Positions 36,044 to 44,961 of a DNA stretch of 64,000 nt are shown in pieces. Location: positions 1 through 64,000 of the forward strand of contig DAOOIT010000016.1 in the NCBI GenBank assembly GCA_035384565.1, read 5' to 3'. Each line of letters begins with the position of its first letter. Within the stretch, counting starts at the first letter, position 1. A model generated the notes under the pieces. The model had not been told where the DNA came from, made no database searches, and was given only the letters and a program-made list of their open reading frames with translations. Both the position numbers and the translations under genes were made by a program. The stretch comes from Planctomycetota bacterium. Lineage in GTDB: Bacteria; Planctomycetota; PUPC01; DSUN01.

Positions 36044-37303
36044 ATGCGGCGTACGGCGCTGGTCTGTCTGGGGCTCATTGCGGGCGCTTCTGCCCTGGCG
36101 GCCGACTGGCCCCGCTGGCGTGGGCCCAAGAACGACGGCATCTGCACCGAGACCGGCCTCCTCAAGGAATGGCCCGCCGAGGGCCCTAAGCTGCTCTGGA
36201 CCGCCACCGGCGTGGGCAAGGGCTTCTCCAGCATGTCCATTGTCGCCGGCAAGCTCTACACCATGGGCGACCTCAAGACCGAGGAGGGCGAACGCCAGCA
36301 CGTCATCGCCCTCGACCTCGCGTCGCAGAAGATCATCTGGACCGCGCTCGTCGGCCCGCCGCACGGCGACGGCTCACGTTGCACACCCACCTTCGACGAG
36401 GGGCTCCTCTACGCCGTCGGCACCGATGGCGACCTGGTGTGTGTGCAGGCCGCGGACGGCAAGGTGGTCTGGAGGAAGAACTTCAGCAAGGACTTCGGCG
36501 GGCGCATGATGTCGGGCTGGAAGTACAGCGAGTCGCCGCTCGTGGATGGCGACAAGCTCCTATGCACGCCCGGCAGCGACCAGGCGGCTATCGTGGCGCT
36601 GAACAAGAAGACCGGCGAGACGATCTGGAAGTGCGCCTCGCCCAAGCCCGTGGGCGGCGCCGGCTATGCCTCGATTGTCGTGTCGGAAGGCGCCGGGGTG
36701 CGCCAGTACATCACCCTTTTCGGCCGCGGCGCCCTGAGCGCCAGGGCCGACGACGGCAAGTGCCTCTGGCACTACCCCCGCATCGGCAACGGCACCGCCA
36801 ACATTCCCACGCCCGTGGCGGATGGCGACTACGTGTTCGTCTCCACCGCCTACGGCACCGGAGCGGCCCTGCTCAAGCTCTCGCCGGCCGACGGCGGCGT
36901 GAAGGCTGAGGAGGTCTACTTCCTCGACGCCAAGACGTTCCAGAACCACCACGGCGGCTTCGTGAAGGTGGGCGACTACATCTACGGCGGCAGCGGCCAC
37001 AATGCCGGCAAGCCCACTTGCCTTGAAATGAAGACGGGCAGAGTCGTGTGGCAGGAGGACCAGCCGGGCGGCGGCTCGGGGGCCGTGCTCTATGCCGACG
37101 GCAACCTGATCATCCGTTATCAGGGCAAGGAGGTGTGCCTCATCGGCGCCACGCCCGAAGGCTACAAGCTCAAGGGCAAGTTCACGCCCCCCGGCCAGCC
37201 CGGCATGGGCGGCCCCGCCTGGGCGCACCCCGTCATCAGCGACGGCAAGCTCTATCTCCGCCACGCCAACTACGTCTTCTGCTACGACATCAAGGGGAAC
37301 TGA
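36044..37303 (+). CDS. Secreted PQQ-like beta-propeller protein
   Basis: The ATG at 36044 follows AGGAGGAA. The 419-residue protein starts with a signal peptide (TALVCLGLIAGASALAA) followed by DWPRWRGPKNDG, the usual opening of planctomycete PQQ-like propellers. Repeats with the W-motif follow: ALDLASQKIIWTA, VQAADGKVVWRKNFS, ALNKKTGETIWKC and EMKTGRVVWQE. Each blade ends in the tryptophan that normally docks to the next. Cofactor ligands for true PQQ dehydrogenase are not evident, so a structural or binding role is more likely. A strong terminator follows. Confidence 0.85.
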   Translation: MRRTALVCLGLIAGASALAADWPRWRGPKNDGICTETGLLKEWPAEGPKLLWTATGVGKGFSSMSIVAGKLYTMGDLKTEEGERQHVIALDLASQKIIWTALVGPPHGDGSRCTPTFDEGLLYAVGTDGDLVCVQAADGKVVWRKNFSKDFGGRMMSGWKYSESPLVDGDKLLCTPGSDQAAIVALNKKTGETIWKCASPKPVGGAGYASIVVSEGAGVRQYITLFGRGALSARADDGKCLWHYPRIGNGTANIPTPVADGDYVFVSTAYGTGAALLKLSPADGGVKAEEVYFLDAKTFQNHHGGFVKVGDYIYGGSGHNAGKPTCLEMKTGRVVWQEDQPGGGSGAVLYADGNLIIRYQGKEVCLIGATPEGYKLKGKFTPPGQPGMGGPAWAHPVISDGKLYLRHANYVFCYDIKGN

Positions 37304-37344
37304 GCGAGGCGACGCCCCGTTATCGCTGCCCGCCGACAGCCACG

Positions 37345-37380
37345 AACCCACCCGAAGGTTCCAACGCCTTCGGGTGGGTT
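37345..37380 (+). terminator. Rho-independent terminator
   Basis: AACCCACCCGAAGG (37345-37358) pairs perfectly with CCTTCGGGTGGGTT (37367-37380), giving a 14-bp stem and an 8-nt loop, followed by TCGCTTT. It lies 41 nt after the PQQ-like gene and between convergent genes, so it may act both ways. Confidence 0.85.
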
Positions 37381-37444
37381 TCGCTTTGGCCTCTGAGCGG
37401 TCACACGGCTGGTGCCGTGCCGCCATGACGCGGGCGGTGCCACG

Positions 37445-38731
37445 CTACCTGCCAACGCAGAACACGCTCTTCTGGCCGACAAGGAACAGGCACCCGCCCG
37501 CCACAGCCGGCGAAGGATGGCTTCCGTCGCCCAGGTCGTTGGTGGCGAGAACTCTGAACTCCGGGCCGGCCTGGACGACGTAGCTCTTGCCCGCGTTGGC
37601 GAAGAAAAGGCGGCCCTCCGGGTCGGCGATGGGGCTCGCCCAGCCGGAGGAAATGCCCTCCAGCCGCTGTGTGTAGACCTCCTTGCCCGTCGCCGCCTCC
37701 CAGCACCGCAGCGTGCCCTGGTCGTAGAGCCGGTAGACGTGGCCTCCGACGATGATCGGCGAACTGAGCCCGCCGCCCGAAGCGACCTTCCACTTGACGT
37801 GCGTCGCCGTCACGTCGCCCTCGCCTGTGGGGTCCACGGCAGCGCCTGGGCCGCCGCGCCCGTTGTCGAAGTAGACGATCCCCGCGCCATAGGCCGGGGA
37901 CGATGTCTCCCCTGCCCCAGCGCACCACCAGAGGGTCTTGCCCGTGGCGGGGTCGAGGCTCCGCAAGGCGTCGGGCAGGCGCCCGAGACCGCCGGCGAGG
38001 ACGAGCATCTGCGGCTTGCCCTTCACCTCGATGAGCGTGGGCGTGCTGTGGCCGAAGCCCATCGTGGGCTGCTTCGCCTCCCACTTCACCTCGCCCGTCG
38101 CCTTGTCGTAGGCCGACACCCGCGAGTTCTGCGGCACGGTCTCATAGGCGAAGATCAGCGTGTCCTCGTAGAGAATCGGGCTGCTGCCCACCGTGACGTC
38201 GAAGTCACCCGGCACGAGTTCCCGGCGCCACACGATCTTGCCTTCGTAGTCGAGGGCGGCGAGCACCTTGGATCCGAAGGCGGCATAGACGAGCTTGCCG
38301 TCGGTGCAAGGCGTAGGCGCGGCATAGCCGCCGCCGGGGCCGCTGCGAAAGTCGTTCCGCAGCCAGGGGCCGGGCGGCACCTGCGTGTCCCAGAGCAGCT
38401 TGCCGTCGCTCGTGTCGTAGCACAGCACGTGATGCTCGGGCATCATCTTGCCGTCCGGCTTGCCCTCCCCCGGCCACCGCACGGTGGAGATGAACAGGCG
38501 ATTGCCCCAGACAATGGGGCTGGCATGCCCCTGGCCGACGAGCGGCGACTTCCAGCGCACATTCTCATTCTTCGGCCCGCCCCAGGTGAGGGGCAGGCTG
38601 GCTTCCTTCGTATAGCCCAGCCCCGTCGGCCCGCGGAACTGCGGCCAGTTCTCCTCCCGTGCCCAGGCGAGCCTGGCGGCCACAGCGGCCAGGCACAGCG
38701 TTGCTGCGGCTGTTAGTCGGTGGCATGCCAC
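37445..38731 (-). CDS. Secreted PQQ-like beta-propeller protein, second type
   Basis: I start at the GTG at 38731 (GGAGGA 6 nt upstream); a signal peptide follows (LTAAATLCLAAVAARLAWA), then ENWPQFRGPTGLGYTKE. The 428-residue protein has propeller blades such as CYDTSDGKLLWDTQVPPGPW, ALDYEGKIVWRRELVPGDFD, AYDKATGEVKWEAKQPTMG and CWEAATGKEVYTQRLEG. It is a distant paralogue of the protein at 36044-37303, with which it is convergent. It lies 28 nt after the ceramidase-like gene and is likely co-transcribed with it. Confidence 0.85.
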   Translation of the reverse strand: MACHRLTAAATLCLAAVAARLAWAREENWPQFRGPTGLGYTKEASLPLTWGGPKNENVRWKSPLVGQGHASPIVWGNRLFISTVRWPGEGKPDGKMMPEHHVLCYDTSDGKLLWDTQVPPGPWLRNDFRSGPGGGYAAPTPCTDGKLVYAAFGSKVLAALDYEGKIVWRRELVPGDFDVTVGSSPILYEDTLIFAYETVPQNSRVSAYDKATGEVKWEAKQPTMGFGHSTPTLIEVKGKPQMLVLAGGLGRLPDALRSLDPATGKTLWWCAGAGETSSPAYGAGIVYFDNGRGGPGAAVDPTGEGDVTATHVKWKVASGGGLSSPIIVGGHVYRLYDQGTLRCWEAATGKEVYTQRLEGISSGWASPIADPEGRLFFANAGKSYVVQAGPEFRVLATNDLGDGSHPSPAVAGGCLFLVGQKSVFCVGR

Positions 38732-38759
38732 GTTGGGTCCTCCTTCGCAGTTGCTCGGA

Positions 38760-40166
38760 TCAACCTCTGGCAAGCGCCAGGTCCAGCGCCAGCAGTTCGC
38801 GGGTGAGTTCGTCGTGGGCGTTGGCGTAGGGGAGGCTGGCGCAGATGAAGGGGACCATGTCGGCGGCGTAGCCGCCGCGGGCCGCGGCAGTACGGTCGGG
38901 CGCATAGCCCACGCTGTCGTTGACGAAACTGCACACCAGCGTGGGCTTGCCCTGCGCGGCGGCCACCACGTCGTTCTTGATGGCCTGGAAGGTTTCGAAG
39001 CCGGAGCCGAGAATGGCGAGGGACCCGATGCGCATCCCCGCGACCTCGGTGGGGTCAGCCAATGGCTGGTTGGCCGCCGCCTTGGCGAGCAGTCGCCGCA
39101 GGGCCGTGACGTAGACCATGGCGATCCGGACCTCGTGCGGGGCGTCCGTGGCGTCGAGCTTGTGGAGCTTGGGCTCGCATTCGGCGAGGAGTTCGCGCAG
39201 CTTCTCAACGCCCCACGGCTTGCGGCTGAATGTGACTTTGCGGCGGGCCGACGAAATGCGATCAACGCCGAGGGGCTTCGCCGCCGCGATGCCGTTGCGA
39301 ACCGCGTTGGCGTAGCGGCCGGCGATGATGTCGAGAGCAAGAAGCGAGTCGGTCTCGGGCTTGTGGCAGACGCAGGTGTTGACATCGCCCTGGGCGCCCT
39401 GAAGGAAGAGACCGACGGCGCCGGGGTGCTCGCGCTCGATGAGATTGGTGGCCACGCCGGCGTAGTCGCCGTGGATGTAGCGCGTGGCCTCGCAGCACAC
39501 GACGGGGTGGCAGCCGAAGTAGCTGACGAAGCCGAGGATGCCGTCTCCTTGTGGGCGGGGCGTCTCTGCCCCGCGGGGCGCGGAGGCCCCGCCCACAGCG
39601 CCGAGGCCCCGCCCACGCCTGGTGGCGACGAGCACGTGGCAGGTGGTGTCGGTGAGTTCGGGCTTGGCGGGGCGCCAGTCGTCGCGGAGCACCACGTCGA
39701 GGGGCTGAGCGTCCTTGTCGTATTCGCGGTTGCAGCCGATGCCGTGGCAGGGCACTTCGGCGTGGGCGAGTTCGGCCTCCTCGAGGCGTTCGAGGGCATG
39801 AAGGCAGGCGGTGGCAATTCGTGACGGAAGGGTCTCGACGTAGGGCGGGTCGGGCTCTCCCCAGCCGATGTACGGGCCGGTGCAGGGGCCGCTGTGAGTG
39901 TGGGACGAACAGAGGAGCACGGCGTCGGGGGCAAGGCCGGCACGTTCGCCGAGGATCGTGCGCACGCGCTCGGTGATGGGCAGTGCCGTGCCGATGAGGT
40001 CGAGGGCAACAAGGACTTGGCGGAGGCCGCCGAGTTCCAGCGCCATGGCCCGCGCCCACAAGTGGTCGCGGACCTCGATGCTCTTGCGGCAGCGGAACGG
40101 CCCGAAGCCGCACAGTTCCACGCCCACCCGCGGCGTGATGTCGTTCTTCGCAAAGCCGATGCGCAT
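38760..40166 (-). CDS. Neutral-ceramidase-like protein with in-frame repeat insertion
   Basis: The 468-residue protein starts at ATG with AGGAGG 7 nt upstream. It matches the N-terminal domain of neutral/alkaline ceramidases: FAKNDITPRVGVELCGFGPF, VLVALDLIGTALPITERVRT, LLCSSHTHSGPCTGP (the zinc/active-site HTHSGP region), YFGCHPVVCCEATRYIHGDY and LFLQGAQGDVNTCVCHKPE. No signal peptide is seen. Planctomycetes carry many such domains, and real ceramide hydrolysis is doubtful. About residues 184-206 are Gly/Ala/Arg-rich and are encoded by a GC-rich palindromic repeat inserted in frame. Confidence 0.8.
   Translation of the reverse strand: MRIGFAKNDITPRVGVELCGFGPFRCRKSIEVRDHLWARAMALELGGLRQVLVALDLIGTALPITERVRTILGERAGLAPDAVLLCSSHTHSGPCTGPYIGWGEPDPPYVETLPSRIATACLHALERLEEAELAHAEVPCHGIGCNREYDKDAQPLDVVLRDDWRPAKPELTDTTCHVLVATRRGRGLGAVGGASAPRGAETPRPQGDGILGFVSYFGCHPVVCCEATRYIHGDYAGVATNLIEREHPGAVGLFLQGAQGDVNTCVCHKPETDSLLALDIIAGRYANAVRNGIAAAKPLGVDRISSARRKVTFSRKPWGVEKLRELLAECEPKLHKLDATDAPHEVRIAMVYVTALRRLLAKAAANQPLADPTEVAGMRIGSLAILGSGFETFQAIKNDVVAAAQGKPTLVCSFVNDSVGYAPDRTAAARGGYAADMVPFICASLPYANAHDELTRELLALDLALARG
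39551..39616. repeat. GC-rich palindromic insertion inside the ceramidase-like gene
   Basis: GTGGGCGGGGC (39551-39561) is answered by GCCCCGCCCAC at 39586-39596 and again at 39606-39616, the last two being direct copies 20 bp apart. The composition contrasts with the flanking coding sequence, yet the reading frame is kept. Confidence 0.75.
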
Positions 40167-40210
40167 CGCGGGGCCTCCTGGGGTTCGCTGACAGAACCAA
40201 CACGACTGGG

Positions 40211-40239
40211 AACATACCTGCCCTGTGAGCAGGTGTCAA
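40211..40239 (-). promoter_or_regulatory. Promoter of the ceramidase-like/PQQ-like pair
   Basis: TTGACA (40234-40239, minus strand) and TATGTT (40211-40216) are 17 bp apart, 45 nt before the ATG. The spacer holds the inverted pair CCTGC/GCAGG. Confidence 0.7.
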
Positions 40240-40418
40240 CTGGGACTGATGCGCCTCATAGGGCCGACGTGGTGCATGGAATGGACGCGATGGAAATCGT
40301 GGACGCGCGCAAGGAGCGAGTCCACAGTGTCCATCGGGTGCATTATGCCCAGTCGAGGGAGCGCGCGATGACCATAGCTCGCCTTGGGCTTCTGGTCGTG
40401 CCGCGGCACGTTCCCTTG
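40240..40418. other. Spacer after the chimeric pseudogene
   Basis: No gene is seen here. A perfect 14-bp palindrome CGTGCCGCGGCACG lies at 40397-40410, close to the relic stop codon. Around 40275-40345 there are several GTCCA/TGGAC/CCAT motifs that look like a degenerate short tandem array. Confidence 0.45.
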
Positions 40419-40810
40419 TCACTGGTTGGGCACGAGCTTGACGACGAAGGCTTGGCCAGAAAACCGTCGTTCATGCCCCTCAGCTCGCGTTGAACCGCCG
40501 CGTCGGTCGTCGGAAAGTCGGGCGATGCAGTGACGCCGGAGAGGAGGAAGGAGCCATCGGCCAAGAGGAGCGGGCGGTGCTCGGCGCGGTTGCCGCTCGG
40601 AGGCCCGAGGCGCTGGCCCGTCAAGCCAAGATCGTCCACCAGAACGCCCGGCACCTGCGCCTGCACTGCCTCAAGGGCATCGGGCACGTGAGCGGTGCCG
40701 CCCCAGCCTAGGACCTTCTGGTAGCGCGTAGAGGAGTCCACGGTCACGGTAGCTGCCGTCGCGACGAGGCACCCACCGCACAGAGCAAGCCAGCTCAAGG
40801 CAGGCCGCAT
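40419..40810 (-). pseudogene. Chimeric relic: GH30-like start joined to propeller-gene fragments
   Basis: An ATG at 40810 with GAGGAG upstream opens a signal peptide and then STRYQKVLGWGGTAHVPDAL, which resembles a GH30-type N-terminus, followed by DDLGLTGQRLGPPSGN. The sequence then turns into AEHRPLLLADGSFLLSGVTA through RELRGMNDGFLAK, nearly identical to residues ~313-358 of the propeller protein at 43462-44958. Next, out of frame, comes AFVVKLVPNQ followed by a stop, the C-terminus of that same protein (there VKLVPSQ). The relic therefore has two deletions and a frameshift. It is the last cistron behind the gene at 40822. Confidence 0.8.
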
Positions 40811-40821
40811 GGCTTCTCCTC

Positions 40822-43449
40822 TCAAGGCCTTCCGCTGGCGGTCGCAGCGGCCTGATAGAGTCGGCGCGAACGGGCCTGCCAGCCGAGATGGTACTGCTCC
40901 ATGCTGTAGATGACCGAGTTCCCGACGAAGAAGGTCGTCTCGCTGAAGTGGTCGGCGAGCACCTGCTTCAGGCGCGTGTTGGCCGCCTTGGGGAATTGCA
41001 GACGGTCCAGTGCTTGCTCGATGGCGATGCGGGCCTCGGCCTCCTGGATGCCCTCGAGGAGCGCTTCGAACCGGGCGCTGGATTCGGCCCCCGCCTCGCC
41101 CGGCCAGAGGAGGAAGAGGACTGGAACACCCGTGATCCAGCGTGGCGGCTCCATCGCCTCATAGTGGATGCCGGCCCATTCGTCGGCGCCGACCCACGCG
41201 AAGCCGTTCCGCCCCATCGCCAGCGCGCGGTCCACCATCGCCCGGTAGGCAAAGGGGTGCGAGGTGGTGTGCAAGGCGAACGACGTGCCGCCGACGCGCG
41301 GGCTGGCCAGATGGATGCAGGGGCTGCGCCAACCCTGGTCGTCGCGGAAGTTCCGCCAGCCGCCCTGGTAGCGGATGTCGGTGATCAGCTTGTAGAAGCG
41401 GTCGTTGAGGCAGTACTTTGCGTTGTACATGATCTCGTGGCCATAGGCGGTCCAGAAGACCTCTGGCGCAGCGGCGGCAAGAATGTCCTTGAGCTGTGGG
41501 TCAGCCTCAGCCTCGAGGGGTGCGCCCCAATACATGCTCTTGTCGAGCCCGCGGGCCTTCATGTGGGCGACGAGCGAGCGGGCGAATGCCTCCCACATCG
41601 GGCGGTCCACAGGCGCGAGAGCGGCCTCACCCGTCGCCTCGTCGAGCACGCACACCTGCGCGGGCGCATCAGGGTTGATCTGGCTTTTCATCCCCTGCAT
41701 CACGACGAACTGAATGACCCGAGGCGGCCCGCAGTGCTTGACGGCCAGGTCCAGATAGCGGTCGAGAATGGCGTAGTCGAACGCAATCTGGCCGCCCTTG
41801 CGCTTCCAGCGGACCATCGAGTCCGAGCGGTTGCCGAACTCGGTGCGCGCGATGACGGGCACGTTGAGCCAGGCGTTGCCGATGCGCGCGAGCTGGCGGA
41901 AGCTAGCATCAAGGAGCCTGAAGTGTTCGTCGGACCAGAGCTTCACCCTATATTGCTTCGCCACTCCGTAGGGGTTCTGCATGCAGGCGACGAAGGTCTT
42001 GAAGTCCCTGGGGTCGGGCAGTCGCCACGGCAGGACCTCGGCCTCGACAGGCAGACTCGCCGGCTCCATCCCATTCGCCGTCACCTCGACAGCGCCGCGG
42101 TAGGTGCCCGGCACCGCATCCGCTGGCACGCGCAGCGAGAGCCAGATGGGGCGCGCTGCATTGGCAGGGAGCACGACGGAAGCATCGGGAATGAGGTGGT
42201 CGAAGAGCCAGGGGCCGTCGTCCTGCATCTTCGCGTAGGCCGCGAGCTGCGCCGCATCGGGAAACGAGGCGCCGAGCCCCCGCTCATCGCCCAGTTTCCT
42301 CAAGCTCCAGGCGGACACCGGAAAAGGGGCCATGTGCGTGGCACGGATGGCGGAGGCGGGGAGCTTGGCGCCGCCCTCGATGGCGAGGTCGGTCACCCGC
42401 GCCCGAAGATCGGTGAGCGGGGCCGCGCTGCGGATCACCACTTGAGCGGAGTACGTGCCGTTTCGCGCGGCCACAAAACGCACGGTGCCCGGCGTCTCAC
42501 CGGGCGGCAGGAAGTCGCTGGAGAGCGTCCGGTGGTGCATGTCCTCGGCCCACACCTGGACATGCCCAGGGCGATCAGAGGCGGGTCTTGCCTCATGTGG
42601 GGCAGCGCGAAGCTCGAGGCTGATGAGGCGGCCGTGCGGCCACGGGCGCTGTGGCCCGCCCCAGTTTGGCTGGATCGGGTTCATGAGGACCACGGGATGG
42701 AAGCAGCTTGCGCGAACCTCGACGGCGAGGACGTTGAGACCTCTGCGCAGTGCAACCGCGGGGACAGCGATCGGCCCGAGCGAGCGCTGAGACAGTTCGG
42801 CGCCCTTCGGGCCGTAGGCCTCGGGCGGGTAGTCGTCGCCCGGGGTGTCGGGCGCCAGTTCGCCCTTGGGCAGATGGCCGCGGGCGACCTCGTAGCCGTT
42901 GACGAACACGCGGACCCCGCCGCTGTAGGCCAACCGAAGGGTAAGGGCCTCAGGCTCCGTGAGGGCGAATCGCGTGCGGTAGCAGGCCACGAGGAGCCGC
43001 AGGTCCACGCTCTCGTCGTACTGGCCGAGGTTGATCATCGTGAGTTCGGGCGCCGGGCCGCCCTGGAAGGGCCGACGGTCGCGGACCCACCCGCCATCAT
43101 CGAAGTCGGCCGCCATCCAGTCCGCAGGCGGCGGAGGCGTGGGAACGGGGTCGTTCGAGCGGAACCCGCCGCCGCCCATGCTCAACACCGCGTGGTCGCG
43201 CCAGTCCACCACGGCAGGGTCTATGCCCTTGGCCTTGAGCGCCCTTTCGGTGTCGGCCTTGAGCCTGGCAGCGAGGCGCGGCTCGATCGGCTTGCCTGCC
43301 TGAGCCTTCAGGGGGACCGGCGAGATGCGGTTGAGGCCGAACTGGTAGTACCGCCGCCAGTAGCACGTCTCGTCGAGCACAAGCAGGGAGCTCTCGCCGC
43401 CGAACGCTTGAGCAAGGAGCAGACCACAGCCGAGAACTAGCCGCCGCAC
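40822..43449 (-). CDS. Secreted GH123/DUF4091-like glycosidase, paralogue 2
   Basis: GTG start at 43449 with AGGAG 6 nt upstream; signal peptide VLGCGLLLAQAFGGE. The 875-residue protein has the same plan as the gene at 24942: DETCYWRRYYQFGLN, a jelly roll (LAYSGGVRVFVNGYEVARGH, RGLNVLAVEVRASC), an inter-domain sandwich (YRGAVEVTANGM) and a barrel (ACMQNPYGVAKQYRVKLWSD, VIARTEFGNRSDSMVRWKRK, AYGHEIMYNAKYCL). It lies 12 nt after the propeller gene stop, in a five-gene minus-strand run. The family name is from memory; a secreted glycan-active role is inferred. Confidence 0.65.
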   Translation of the reverse strand: MRRLVLGCGLLLAQAFGGESSLLVLDETCYWRRYYQFGLNRISPVPLKAQAGKPIEPRLAARLKADTERALKAKGIDPAVVDWRDHAVLSMGGGGFRSNDPVPTPPPPADWMAADFDDGGWVRDRRPFQGGPAPELTMINLGQYDESVDLRLLVACYRTRFALTEPEALTLRLAYSGGVRVFVNGYEVARGHLPKGELAPDTPGDDYPPEAYGPKGAELSQRSLGPIAVPAVALRRGLNVLAVEVRASCFHPVVLMNPIQPNWGGPQRPWPHGRLISLELRAAPHEARPASDRPGHVQVWAEDMHHRTLSSDFLPPGETPGTVRFVAARNGTYSAQVVIRSAAPLTDLRARVTDLAIEGGAKLPASAIRATHMAPFPVSAWSLRKLGDERGLGASFPDAAQLAAYAKMQDDGPWLFDHLIPDASVVLPANAARPIWLSLRVPADAVPGTYRGAVEVTANGMEPASLPVEAEVLPWRLPDPRDFKTFVACMQNPYGVAKQYRVKLWSDEHFRLLDASFRQLARIGNAWLNVPVIARTEFGNRSDSMVRWKRKGGQIAFDYAILDRYLDLAVKHCGPPRVIQFVVMQGMKSQINPDAPAQVCVLDEATGEAALAPVDRPMWEAFARSLVAHMKARGLDKSMYWGAPLEAEADPQLKDILAAAAPEVFWTAYGHEIMYNAKYCLNDRFYKLITDIRYQGGWRNFRDDQGWRSPCIHLASPRVGGTSFALHTTSHPFAYRAMVDRALAMGRNGFAWVGADEWAGIHYEAMEPPRWITGVPVLFLLWPGEAGAESSARFEALLEGIQEAEARIAIEQALDRLQFPKAANTRLKQVLADHFSETTFFVGNSVIYSMEQYHLGWQARSRRLYQAAATASGRP

Positions 43450-43461
43450 ATGGTTCTCCTG

Positions 43462-44958
43462 TCATTGGCTTGGCACGAGCTTGACGATGAAGGCGTCGCC
43501 ACTGCCGGCGTGGGTCTTCTGGACGGCATTCGGGGTCACGGGGAAGTCGGGCGACGAAGTGTTGCCGACGAGGTAGACCTCGCCCTTGGAGCCAAGGGCA
43601 AGGCTGCGAATCAGGTCGCCCCCGCTCCCGCCGAAGTAGGTGGCGTAAAGCAGTCTTGAGCCATCGGGGCTCACAATGGCCAGCACCCCGTCGCCCTCCC
43701 CTGCTTCCTCGGGGCCGCGGAAGGTGGGCTGCACAGCATCCGGGGTCACGGGGAAGTCGCGCGAGGTGGTCGTTCCAACGACGTAGAGGTTGCCGTCGGC
43801 ATCCTGTGTCGGCATGAGGAAGAACTCACCCCCAGTTCCTCCGAGGAGGGTGGAGAAGATGAAGCGTCGTCCGTCGGGCGAGAGCTTGGCCAGGAAGCCG
43901 TCGTTCCTACCCCTCAGCTCGCGTTGAACCGCCGCGTTCGTCGTCGGGAAGTCGGGCGATGCGGTGACGCCGGAGAGGAGGAAGGAGCCATCGGCCAAGA
44001 GGAGCGGGCAGTGCTCGGCGAACTCGTTACCGCGGCCTCCGAGATAGGTGGCGTGGAGGATGCGGGAGGCGTCGGGCGAGAGCTTGGCCAGGTAGCAGTC
44101 GAACTCCCCGCCGAGCTTGGGCTGGGGCGCGCCGGCCGTCACGGGGAAGTCATCGGACCTCGTGTGGCCCGCGACGTAAAGGTTCCCAGCGGCGTCGAGG
44201 CGGATGCCCATGATGGCGTCGTCCTCGCCGCTGCCGCCGAGGAGGGTGGCGAAGACGAGGCCGGAGCCGTCGGGTTTGAGCCTCACGATGGCGGAGTCGC
44301 GCGGCCCGCTCCGTTTCGGCTGCACGACGCCCCGGGTCGTGGGGAAATCGGGCGAGTTGCTGGTGCCGACGACGTAGACCGTGTCGTCCGGCCCGACAGC
44401 CAGGCCGCCGCGTGGGAAGTCGTCGCCCGAGCCGCCCACATAGGTGCACCAGAGGAGCTTCTTGAGGTCGGGCGAGAGCTTGGCCACGAGCATGTCGGAC
44501 GGCCCGCCGCCGAACGTGGGCTGGAAGCAGCCCGAGGTGGTCGGCGCATCGGGCGAGCGGGTGGCGCTCGTGATGACCACGTTGCCCTTCGAGTCGATGC
44601 CCATGCCGTAGACGTTGCGCTCCTGCTTCGAGCCGCCGAAGTAAGTGGCGGCGAGCACCTTCGAGCCGTCGGGGCTGAGGCGGAGAAGGAAGCAGTCGCC
44701 GCCATAGATGCCGCCGTGGCCGAGGGCAGGGTCGTCGCCCGCGTAGGCCGGCTGCACAACGCCCTCCGTGGTCGGAAGGCCGGGTGAGCACACCTGTGCA
44801 CCCACGAGCACGGAGCCGTCGGGACACGGGATTACCTCGCGCGCCTGGTCCCAACCGCTGCCGCCGAAGTAGGTGGCGTACTCCAGTTTGAACCTGGGCT
44901 GGGCGGCGGAGGCCGCCCCACACGAGAGGCACAGGAAGAGCACGAGTGTTCGCGACAT
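43462..44958 (-). CDS. Secreted SBBP-type beta-propeller protein
   Basis: The 498-residue protein has a signal peptide (LVLFLCLSCGAASAA). About eight repeats follow, each with YFGGSG or a variant, then AxGxxGxxYVVGxTxSxDFP and a KLSPDG turn: for example KLEYATYFGGSGWDQAREVI and GNLYVAGHTRSDDFPVTAG. This is the SBBP (seven-bladed beta-propeller) repeat of extracellular proteins. It starts 3 nt after the stop of the glycosidase-like gene upstream and ends 12 nt before the next one, so it is embedded in an operon. Pieces of a duplicate of this gene survive at 40419-40600. Confidence 0.88.
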   Translation of the reverse strand: MSRTLVLFLCLSCGAASAAQPRFKLEYATYFGGSGWDQAREVIPCPDGSVLVGAQVCSPGLPTTEGVVQPAYAGDDPALGHGGIYGGDCFLLRLSPDGSKVLAATYFGGSKQERNVYGMGIDSKGNVVITSATRSPDAPTTSGCFQPTFGGGPSDMLVAKLSPDLKKLLWCTYVGGSGDDFPRGGLAVGPDDTVYVVGTSNSPDFPTTRGVVQPKRSGPRDSAIVRLKPDGSGLVFATLLGGSGEDDAIMGIRLDAAGNLYVAGHTRSDDFPVTAGAPQPKLGGEFDCYLAKLSPDASRILHATYLGGRGNEFAEHCPLLLADGSFLLSGVTASPDFPTTNAAVQRELRGRNDGFLAKLSPDGRRFIFSTLLGGTGGEFFLMPTQDADGNLYVVGTTTSRDFPVTPDAVQPTFRGPEEAGEGDGVLAIVSPDGSRLLYATYFGGSGGDLIRSLALGSKGEVYLVGNTSSPDFPVTPNAVQKTHAGSGDAFIVKLVPSQ

Positions 44959-44961
44959 GGC

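Noticed and set aside
38760..40153. Extension of the PQQ-like gene at 37445 into a 902-residue protein starting at 40153
   Set aside because: The extra part is the shadow of the ceramidase-like gene in another frame. The GTG at 38731 has a strong ribosome site and a signal peptide.
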